From Desulfobulbaceae bacterium (GTDB lineage: Bacteria; Desulfobacterota; Desulfobulbia; Desulfobulbales; VMSU01), in contig VMSU01000137.1 of assembly GCA_013792005.1 (NCBI GenBank), forward strand, positions 1 to 48,546: 48,546 nt of DNA. The letters are read 5' to 3'. Below are positions 42,611 to 48,546 of the stretch, one piece after another. The position numbers and the translations under genes are program-made. Under the pieces are notes generated by a model. It worked only from the letters and a program-made list of their open reading frames with translations. It did no database searches and was not told the origin of the DNA. The number at the start of each line of letters is the position of its first letter. The stretch's first letter is position 1.

Positions 42611-43762
42611 ATGGAAATTAAACACCCTGTAGGCGGACGAATCCTAACCGGCCCCTTTCTCTTTTTCCTGACCCTGTTTCTGATCGGCGCCTACTTTACA
42701 ACCAAACGCTTCATGTTTGGCATCGGCGCGGTCAGCAACATGAACGACGGCTACCCCTGGGGAATCTGGATCGCCCTGGATGTGGTGGTCGGCACAGCTC
42801 TTGCCTGTGGCGGGTACACCATGGCCCTCCTCACTTATGCCTGCAACCGGATGGAGTATCATCCCTTGGTGCGGCCGGCCCTGCTCACCAGCCTCTTCGG
42901 GTACACCCTGGCCGGCGCCTCGGTGATGATCGACATCGGCCGTTACTGGCAAGCCTATAACATTATTTTACCGTGGCACGCCAATCTTCACTCGGTCATG
43001 TTCGAAGTGGCGCTATGCATCGGGTGCTACTGCATGGTGCTATGGATCGAATTTGTCCCCACCGTCCTGGAAAAGGTCAAAGCAGATCAACTACTCAAAA
43101 AATTAAACAGATATCTTTTTGTCTTTATCGCCCTGGGAATCCTACTACCCACCATGCATCAGTCATCACTGGGCACCATGATGCTGATGGCAGGACACAA
43201 GCTCTCCCCCCTGTGGCGGACCGGATTTCTCCCGCTGCTCTTCCTGCTCACCGCCCTGATCATCGGCTTTGCTGTCGTAATTTACGAATCTCTTTACAGT
43301 TCAGTGGCTTTTAAACTCCCCCCGGAGACCCCGATACTCTCCAAACTGGCGACGATAACATTCTGGTGCCTGCTGCTCTTTATGGTAATCCGCATCGAGG
43401 ATGTCAACCTCCGAGGCTATATGCCGCTGGCCTTTAACGGCAGCTTCGTCAGCAACATGTTCCTGCTGGAAAACACCCTCCTGCTGGGCGCGCTCCTGCT
43501 GCTCATGTACCCCGGCAACCGCAAATCCCCCAGATTATTGTTTCTCGCGGCCACCCTCCTGCTTCTGGGTGCCGGTCTCTATCGCTTCAACACCTACATA
43601 ACCGGTTTTGACCCTGGAACTGGGTGGCAATATTTTCCATCAGCGGCCGAAATCTTCATTACCCTCGGCATCGTTTCATTGGAGATTTTAGGATACATGT
43701 GGTGCGTCAAAAAGCTTCCGATCCTTTCCGCCCATCATGCACCGAGCGTATCAAACTCATAA
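42611..43762 (+). CDS. hybB: HybB/NrfD-type integral membrane subunit
   Basis: A 383-residue polytopic membrane protein of the NrfD/PsrC family, with about ten helices, which exchanges electrons with menaquinone. Typical segments are Y-P-W-G-I-W-I-A-L-D near 49-58, G-A-S-V-M-I-D-I-G-R-Y-W near 98-109 and P-T-M-H-Q-S-S-L-G near 178-186. In E. coli HybB a proton-coupled quinone reaction links hydrogen oxidation to the membrane potential; the same is likely here. It starts 4 nt after the hybA stop behind AAGGAA. Confidence 0.94.
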   Translation: MEIKHPVGGRILTGPFLFFLTLFLIGAYFTTKRFMFGIGAVSNMNDGYPWGIWIALDVVVGTALACGGYTMALLTYACNRMEYHPLVRPALLTSLFGYTLAGASVMIDIGRYWQAYNIILPWHANLHSVMFEVALCIGCYCMVLWIEFVPTVLEKVKADQLLKKLNRYLFVFIALGILLPTMHQSSLGTMMLMAGHKLSPLWRTGFLPLLFLLTALIIGFAVVIYESLYSSVAFKLPPETPILSKLATITFWCLLLFMVIRIEDVNLRGYMPLAFNGSFVSNMFLLENTLLLGALLLLMYPGNRKSPRLLFLAATLLLLGAGLYRFNTYITGFDPGTGWQYFPSAAEIFITLGIVSLEILGYMWCVKKLPILSAHHAPSVSNS

Positions 43763-43786
43763 GTAACGTATAAAAGGAGATCCAAT

Positions 43787-45487
43787 ATGACAAAGCGAAT
43801 CACGATCGACCCGATTACCAGGATCGAGGGACACCTGCGCATCGACTGCGAAATTGAAGGCGGCAAAGTCACCAATGCCTGGTCGTCCGGACAGATGTGG
43901 CGAGGGATTGAGCTGATCCTCCAGGGGCGTGACCCCAGAGAGGCATGGATCTACGCGCAGCGCATCTGCGGTGTCTGAACGACAGTCCACGCACTGGCTT
44001 CGGTGCGTTCGGTCGAAAATGCCTTAGGTCTTGAAGTCCCTTTAAACGCCCAATATATTAGAAACATGATGATGGGCGCGCACCTGATTCAAGATCATAT
44101 CGTTCACTTTTATCACCTGTCGGCCCTAGACTGGGTTGACCTGGTATCTGCCCTTAAAGCCGACCCCAAGGCCGCCTCTGACCTGGCCCAGAAACTCTCG
44201 CCCTGGAAGCGGAATAGCATCACTGAATTCAAGGCCGCTCAAGATAGACTCAAGGCCCTGGTCAACTCCGGCCAACTCGGTGTCTACAGCAGCGGCTATT
44301 GGGGCCATTCGGCCATGAAGCTGGCGCCGGAAGTCAACCTTATCGCCGCTGTCCATTACCTGCAGGCCCTGGAATATCAGCGAGAGATCAACAAGGTCGT
44401 CGCTATCCTGGGCAGCAAGACCCCGCACATCCAGAATCTGGCCGTAGGAGGAGTCAGTAACCCGATTAACCCAAATAGTCAATCAACCCTGTCCATCGAG
44501 AAACTGCTCCATATCAAGAAGCTGATCGATGATGTCGGAGACTTCGTGGAGAACGTTTACCTCATTGATGTCGCAGCGGTAGGCGCATTCTATGCCGACT
44601 GGACCCAGATCGGCGCCGGCGTCACCAATTACCTCTCTGTGCCGGATATGCCGATGGACACCAAAGGCCAAATCTTCGACCTGCCCGGCGGTTATATCCC
44701 CGGCGGCGATATCAGTAAATTCGTGCCGATCAAGAGTTTCCAGGATGAGATGTTCAAGACCTCCATCAAGGAGAGCATCAAGCACGCCTGGTACAATGGC
44801 GATTGGGACCGTCATCCCTGGGAGGAGGAGACCGCACCCAACCATACCGAATTCCAGGACAATGGCAAATACTCCTGGGTCAAGGCCCCGACGTTCAAGG
44901 GCGAACCGGCTCAAGTCGGCCCTTTGGCCAACGTCCTCTGCATGTACGCATCCGGCCACCAACCCACCATCAAGTACACCACCAAGGTCCTCGACCTGGT
45001 CAGTTCTCTTGCTGGCGCTAAAGTCGGTATCGAGGCCCTGCATTCGACTATCGGCCGCCATGCTGCCCGCGTCGTCCGATGCGCCGCCCTCTATGAGAGC
45101 CTTAAACATCAATGGCAGTTACTGATCGACAATATCGGCAGAGGAGACTACACCACCTTTAATAAACCGGAGTTTCCCAAGGGCATCCAACAGGGAGTTG
45201 GCTTCCATGAGGCCCCGCGCGGCACGCTGTCGCATTGGATTGTGATTGAGGACGGTAAGATCAAGAACTATCAGGCCATTGTCCCCTCGACCTGGAACGC
45301 CGCGCCCCGGAACGACAAAGATGCCATGGGTCCTTACGAATCGGCTTTAATTGGCACTCCGGTGGCCGATCCGGACAAGCCACTTGAAATCTTGCGGACA
45401 GTCCACTCCTTTGATCCTTGCCTCGCCTGCGCTGTCCACCTGGTGGACAAAAAGCGGAATGAGATCAAACGGATCAAGGTTCTCTGA
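43787..45487 (+). CDS. hybC: [NiFe] hydrogenase large subunit with in-frame UGA (predicted Sec64)
   Basis: Catalytic subunit holding the Ni-Fe centre. The frame runs from ATG 43787 (behind AAAGGAGAT) to UGA 45485-45487, 566 residues when the UGA at 43976-43978 is read as an amino acid; E. coli HybC has about the same length and is colinear throughout. The N-terminal ligand motif reads R-I-C61-G-V-Sec64-T-T-V-H, where homologues have Cys at 64. The C-terminal motif is D-P-C545-L-A-C548-A-V-H551, followed by a 15-residue tail that the maturation protease should remove after His551. A SECIS-like stem-loop follows the UGA. The only other explanation is a TGC/TGT-to-TGA nonsense mutation or base-call error; the hairpin and selA argue against it. 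An automatic caller would split the gene in two at 43978. Confidence 0.92.
43976..43978 (+). other. UGA selenocysteine codon
   Basis: In-frame UGA at codon 64 of hybC, at the second cysteine position of the N-terminal Ni-ligand motif. The same gene also ends with UGA, and so do many neighbours, so UGA is not generally reassigned. The terminal UGA at 45485 has no comparable hairpin. Confidence 0.82.
43989..44008 (+). promoter_or_regulatory. Bacterial SECIS-like stem-loop
   Basis: ACGCACU (43989-43995) pairs with GGUGCGU (44002-44008), seven pairs with the last a U-G, closing a six-base loop GGCUUC (43996-44001). SelB-binding bacterial SECIS elements need a stem and a small apical loop with G in the first two positions, about 16-37 nt after the UGA; here the loop starts 17 nt after it. 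The hairpin overlaps the codons for V-H-A-L-A-S-V-R, which are conserved for protein reasons, so it is a dual-coding stretch. Confidence 0.8.
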
Positions 45488-45490
45488 GCA

Positions 45491-46003
45491 ATGATGAACG
45501 CTCTCATCCTCGGAGTTGGCAATATCCTTTTAGGCGACGAAGGTGTCGGCATCAGAGTCGTAGAGGAACTGGAAAACCGCTACGCTTTCCCCGAGGAGAT
45601 AATGGTTCTGGACGGAGGCACAGCCGGCATCGAACTGCTCCGATACATTGAAGGCCGTGACCTCCTGATTGTTATTGACGCCATGCGAGCGGACCTTACG
45701 CCGGGCACGGTGTTCCGGGTCGAGGATGAAGATGTGCCCAAACGCTTCATGTCGCGAATCTCGCCCCATCAGATCGGCCTCTCCGACCTGCTGGCAGCAG
45801 GCATCCTCACCGATCAGATCCCCAAGCGGATGATCCTGTTCGGAATAGAGCCGGAATCTATGACAACCGGCATCGTCCTCTCGGACTCGGTTAATGGCAG
45901 CGTTGACAAAATTATTACTGCCATTTTGGCGGAATTGGACGAGGCCGGGTACGCCTCGCCCATTCCCCACCCTTCTCCACGGCCATCACGATTCTGGTCT
46001 TAA
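45491..46003 (+). CDS. hybD: Hydrogenase maturation endopeptidase
   Basis: Removes the C-terminal tail of the large subunit after nickel is inserted. The 170-residue protein resembles E. coli HybD: V-G-N-I-L-L-G-D-E17-G-V-G, V-I-D62-A-M and S-P-H93-Q-I-G supply the nickel-sensing ligands. It starts 3 nt after hybC and is the last gene of the operon. The substrate tail L-V-D-K-K-R-N-E-I is present in hybC, consistent with a functioning pair. The last 15 residues (P-H-P-S-P-R-P-S-R) are a non-conserved extension. hyp genes and other accessory factors are outside the window. Confidence 0.95.
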   Translation: MMNALILGVGNILLGDEGVGIRVVEELENRYAFPEEIMVLDGGTAGIELLRYIEGRDLLIVIDAMRADLTPGTVFRVEDEDVPKRFMSRISPHQIGLSDLLAAGILTDQIPKRMILFGIEPESMTTGIVLSDSVNGSVDKIITAILAELDEAGYASPIPHPSPRPSRFWS

Positions 46004-46162
46004 AAGGGGCATTGCCCCAATTCCCTTAGATCATTACTCTTGCCTGTTTCGACAGATGGCTGTAGATTCCCGCGGAAAATCACATTTTTTAAAAGTTCAA
46101 AATTTCCAAGTCGTGGCTTTGTGCCAATATGTTGGACGTCAGAAAGTCTGAGCAAACAATAC

Positions 46163-46230
46163 CAGTTGACGGCTCAATGAGCATGATCCTTTCAACCGCA
46201 AACCGATAACTGATCATCGCCATCCGAAGT
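46163..46230. repeat. Repeat family 1, degenerate copy D
   Basis: Contains CAGTTGACGG, GCATGATCCTTTCAACCG and AAACCGATAACTGATCATCG, matching the right half of copies C and F. The left part is missing. It lies between hybD and the TauE/SafE gene; no other feature is recognised there. Confidence 0.55.
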
Positions 46231-46236
46231 CACGCC

Positions 46237-47037
46237 ATGACCATAATCATTCTAACCTACCTGGCGGTAGGCGCAGTAGCCGGAGTCCTCGCCGGTCTGC
46301 TCGGCATCGGCGGAGGGTTGGTCATCGTCCCGATGCTGATTTTTTGTTTCAGCAGCCAGCGCCTCCCCCATGAAGTAATCATGCATCTGGCATTAGGCAC
46401 TTCCATGGCCAGCATCATCTTCACTTCGATATCGAGCTTCCTGGCGCATCACAAACGAGGGGCGGTCCATTGGACTGCAGTCAGGCGCATCGTGCCAGGT
46501 ATCCTCACCGGAACCTTTCTCGGTTCATGCGTAGCCGCCCGCCTGTCGACTAACTTCCTGAAGGGGTTTCTGGTGATTTTTCTCTATTACGTCGTCACCC
46601 AAATGTTGATGGGCAGCAAACCAAAGGCAGGGCGGGAGTTACCGGGAATAGTGGGAATATCGGCAGTTGGGGGAGGGATAGGGATACTGTCCAGCCTTGT
46701 GGGAATCGGCGGAGGAACCATGTCAGTACCATTTCTGCTCTGGAGCAATCTTGGACTGCATCAGGCAATAGGAACCTCGGCGGCAATAGGATTTCCCATC
46801 GCCGTCTCCGGGACACTGGGCTATCTGGTCAATGGCATCTCGGCAACGGAGCTGCCACCTTTTTCAATCGGATACATCTACCTGCCCGCCTTGGCAGGAA
46901 TCGTCCTAGCCAGTGTTATCACCGCCCCTGTAGGTGTCCGTCTGGCCCACAGCCTGCCAGTAAAAAAACTCAAGCGGATTTTTGCCATCCTTCTCTTAGT
47001 GGTTGCCACGAAGATGTTACTCGACCTTGTAACTTGA
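46237..47037 (+). CDS. TauE/SafE-family membrane transporter
   Basis: A 266-residue permease with about eight helices and the two-fold repeat typical of TauE/SafE proteins: G-L-L-G-I-G-G-G-L-V-I-V-P near residues 20-32 and S-L-V-G-I-G-G-G-T-M-S-V-P near 151-163. It is of normal family length, unlike the longer paralogue at 21411. The substrate (sulfite, sulfoacetate, other anions) cannot be read from the sequence. It is separated from the hydrogenase operon by repeat copy D and is probably transcribed independently. Confidence 0.92.
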   Translation: MTIIILTYLAVGAVAGVLAGLLGIGGGLVIVPMLIFCFSSQRLPHEVIMHLALGTSMASIIFTSISSFLAHHKRGAVHWTAVRRIVPGILTGTFLGSCVAARLSTNFLKGFLVIFLYYVVTQMLMGSKPKAGRELPGIVGISAVGGGIGILSSLVGIGGGTMSVPFLLWSNLGLHQAIGTSAAIGFPIAVSGTLGYLVNGISATELPPFSIGYIYLPALAGIVLASVITAPVGVRLAHSLPVKKLKRIFAILLLVVATKMLLDLVT

Positions 47038-47055
47038 TACTCTGGTCTGACTTTT

Positions 47056-47213
47056 GTTGCCCTTAGTGGTAATTCGGTTTTGCGGTTGCCAGTTGATGGT
47101 TAGCACCCCTGCTAATAGCTGATCACTCACTGATATCATGTATCAAGCGATGATTCATGACTAACGTTAATTCTGTTACCCGTAAACCGATCACCGTCAT
47201 CTTGAGTAGTTCC
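47056..47213. repeat. Repeat family 1, copy E (diverged, about 158 bp)
   Basis: Recognised by CGGTTTTGCGGTTGCCAGTT near the left end, TGATATCATGTATCAAGCGA in the middle, CCCGTAAACCGATCACCG at the right and CTTGAGTAGTT at its end. It is placed between the convergent TauE/SafE and secreted-protein genes and may serve as their terminator. Confidence 0.6.
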
Positions 47214-47228
47214 CCTTGGTGAATATTC

Positions 47229-48056
47229 TTACTGCCAGGGCGTGAGCGGCTCGGTATCATAGCCCGCCGGAACTTGAATTATATCTGGCAATACTGCGGT
47301 AGTAGAAATACTGCGAAGCGTCACCGAACCACCATCATCCCGAGACAGGTCCCGCAACTCGATAGGCACCCCTGTTACTTCCCGTACTGAAATCATGGGG
47401 ATAATTACGCCAAACTGACGAGCCACCCGCTGGCTCCTCCTCGCAAGCCGTTCATAAAAAGTCAACAAGACCCGAATGGTTGCAAAATCACTGTCCGGAA
47501 TCTGAATGGCGGCATGATCGGCCAGACAGAGATCAGCCATGCCCGTCGTCCCCTGCATGATCCGCATCGGCTTGCATCGGATTCCAGCCACCTCCTTATC
47601 TTGACCTGCCGACATCAGGGTAGTTGCTGGGGGTGGCTGAGCCGCCTGAGCAATCTTATCCAAGGAGACACTCCCCCCCAAAAGATCTTGCCACTTCTGA
47701 CGTTCCTCAGGAGAGAGCTTGGCAACCTGATCCGCCAATCCCTGGACCAATGGCTGCACAGTACTGGCCTGCTGGTTCAGACGATCAACCTGTTCCTCAT
47801 CCACCATCTTAATCGTGCGCTTTCGGTGGTCAATCACCATTAAATTCTGAGCCCATCGATCAAACAGATAATCAAGATGCTTGCTGCTCCCCGACCCTCT
47901 GACCAAAATCCTGCCATCCTTGACGGACATAGTTTGGATGACACCCTCGCCCTTGACCTCTCCCTGGGCAGAAAACTCAAGGACAGCATCAGCCCTGACC
48001 AGGGCAGGTATCACTAAAATAGCCACGATGGCCAGTGACGCGATCATACGACACAT
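47229..48056 (-). CDS. Secreted protein of unknown function
   Basis: The ATG at 48056 follows GGAG by 8 nt, giving 275 residues (a GTG three codons upstream is an alternative). A signal peptide is clear (hydrophobic core about 6-20, cut near V-R-A-D-A). The mature part resembles DUF4412-type periplasmic proteins in plan: a strand-rich opening (V-L-E-F-S-A-Q-G-E-V-K-G), a region that reads V-I-D-H-R-K-R-T-I-K-M-V-D-E, and a paired-cysteine segment (I-R-C-K-P-M-R and A-D-L-C-L-A-D). I cannot assign a function. It lies downstream of truA on the same strand, across repeat copy F. Confidence 0.7.
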   Translation of the reverse strand: MCRMIASLAIVAILVIPALVRADAVLEFSAQGEVKGEGVIQTMSVKDGRILVRGSGSSKHLDYLFDRWAQNLMVIDHRKRTIKMVDEEQVDRLNQQASTVQPLVQGLADQVAKLSPEERQKWQDLLGGSVSLDKIAQAAQPPPATTLMSAGQDKEVAGIRCKPMRIMQGTTGMADLCLADHAAIQIPDSDFATIRVLLTFYERLARRSQRVARQFGVIIPMISVREVTGVPIELRDLSRDDGGSVTLRSISTTAVLPDIIQVPAGYDTEPLTPWQ

Positions 48057-48150
48057 AGTCAACACTCCAGGACACTGTTCAGATTTTTGAAAGTTAAACT
48101 ATAACCGGATCGGCTGTAGTCTGTTCAGTAAAAGAGGATAAAGAATTATT

Positions 48151-48313
48151 ATAACTGCCCAGGTTGTCGGTTTACGATTGGCAGTTGACGGTGATTGGGC
48201 CCTGCCAATGGCCATGGACACACTGACATTGAGTATCATGCGATGATTTACAACTAACCATGATTCTTTTAACCGTAAACCGATAACTGATTACCGCTAA
48301 CCTGTGTAGTTAC
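48151..48313 (+). repeat. Repeat family 1, copy F (163 bp, complete)
   Basis: The most complete uninterrupted copy: starts ATAACTGCCCAGGTTG, ends AACCTGTGTAGTTAC, inner arms CGGTTTACG and CCGTAAACCG. Flanking octamers GAATTATT (48143-48150) and GAATCATC (48314-48321) agree at 6 of 8 positions, as in a decayed duplication. The 48057-48346 gap holds little else. Confidence 0.8.
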
Positions 48314-48346
48314 GAATCATCTTTCTACAAGTAAACTGCCACTCCC

Positions 48347-48546
48347 TCATCCTGAGAGATGACAAACTATCTCACTGGTTCTGGGTGCAGGGATCAATGG
48401 TACGTTCGCAACAAAGGAGTCAAGCACACCTCGATCATAGAATGCCTTCTCAAAAAACAGCCCCTGAGCCGGGGCCATCCAGGGAATAGAGGAAGACGGG
48501 GCGCCAGTCGAGAGCATCGTTTTGACCTCGTCGATAGGTAACTTGC
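48347..48546 (-). CDS. truA: tRNA pseudouridine synthase A, C-terminal fragment (cut by window edge)
   Basis: Translating the minus strand from the window edge gives an open frame ending at TGA (48349-48347). It contains L-P-I-D-E-V-K, then W-M-A-P-A-Q-G-L-F-F-E-K-A-F-Y-D, which matches the conserved C-terminal T-A-P-A-x-G-L-x-L-x-x-V-x-Y strand of TruA. The enzyme makes pseudouridine at positions 38-40 of tRNA anticodon arms. Only about 66 residues are visible, with a C-terminal extension after the motif. Confidence 0.75.
   Translation of the reverse strand, partial: KLPIDEVKTMLSTGAPSSSIPWMAPAQGLFFEKAFYDRGVLDSFVANVPLIPAPRTSEIVCHLSG

Noticed and set aside
44003-45487. Separate hydrogenase gene starting at GTG 44003
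   Set aside because: It is in the same frame as 43787-43978 and lacks the essential N-terminal ligand motif; treating the UGA as Sec restores a full-length protein.
48359-48541. Plus-strand ORF at the window end
   Set aside because: It is antisense to a recognisable TruA C-terminus.

Overview
The window looks like chromosome from an anaerobic, moderately GC-rich member of the Desulfobacterota (former Deltaproteobacteria, Desulfobulbales-like). This is inferred from gene content: a B12-dependent ribonucleotide reductase, SelA, a periplasmic Hyb-type [NiFe] hydrogenase operon with a selenocysteine codon, DUF362 and YkgJ proteins and many sensor kinases. There is no rRNA here to confirm it.

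Layout. 1-4.9 kb: the right part of an A+T-rich Tn7/Tn5053-like transposon (tniA cut by the window edge, tniB, tniQ). 5.0-10.4 kb: nrdJ (minus strand), a LysR regulator, an unknown conserved gene, a MITE and thpR. 10.5-16.8 kb: a minus-strand run of LOG-family protein, TPR/degenerate-GGDEF protein, selA, rsmI and a soluble histidine kinase. 17.2-29.3 kb: plus-strand genes for a SNF2 helicase, a TauE/SafE permease, a PhnD-like binding protein translationally coupled to a hybrid histidine kinase, and an MlaE-MlaF-MlaD lipid transport operon. 29.5-36.7 kb: a minus-strand MacAB-like efflux operon (adaptor, ATPase, two FtsX-type permeases), a YkgJ protein and a membrane diguanylate cyclase. 37.1-39.9 kb: DUF2721, PIG-L deacetylase, DUF362 and DUF493 genes. 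40.5-46.0 kb: the hydrogenase operon hybO-hybA-hybB-hybC-hybD. 46.2-48.5 kb: a second TauE/SafE permease, a secreted unknown protein and the 3' end of truA.

Main discovery. The hydrogenase large subunit gene has an in-frame UGA (43976-43978) exactly where the second cysteine of the N-terminal nickel-ligand motif (R-x-C-G-x-C) belongs. The frame stays open on both sides and the joined protein (566 aa) is colinear with E. coli HybC. A stem-loop of the bacterial SECIS type (43989-44008, loop starting GG) begins 10 nt after the UGA. selA is in the same window. In known [NiFeSe] hydrogenases Sec replaces the first cysteine of the C-terminal motif, which here is an ordinary Cys. This gene therefore predicts Sec at a bridging Ni-Fe ligand position in the N-terminal motif, a layout I do not know from any characterised natural enzyme.

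Second theme. The intergenic regions are populated by small palindromic elements with GTAA...TTAC ends. One family (about 153 bp) has clear 8-bp target duplications at two sites. One copy is nested inside a copy of a larger family (about 160 bp), and another has become part of a coding sequence (PIG-L deacetylase). A large-family copy splits the MacAB-like operon.
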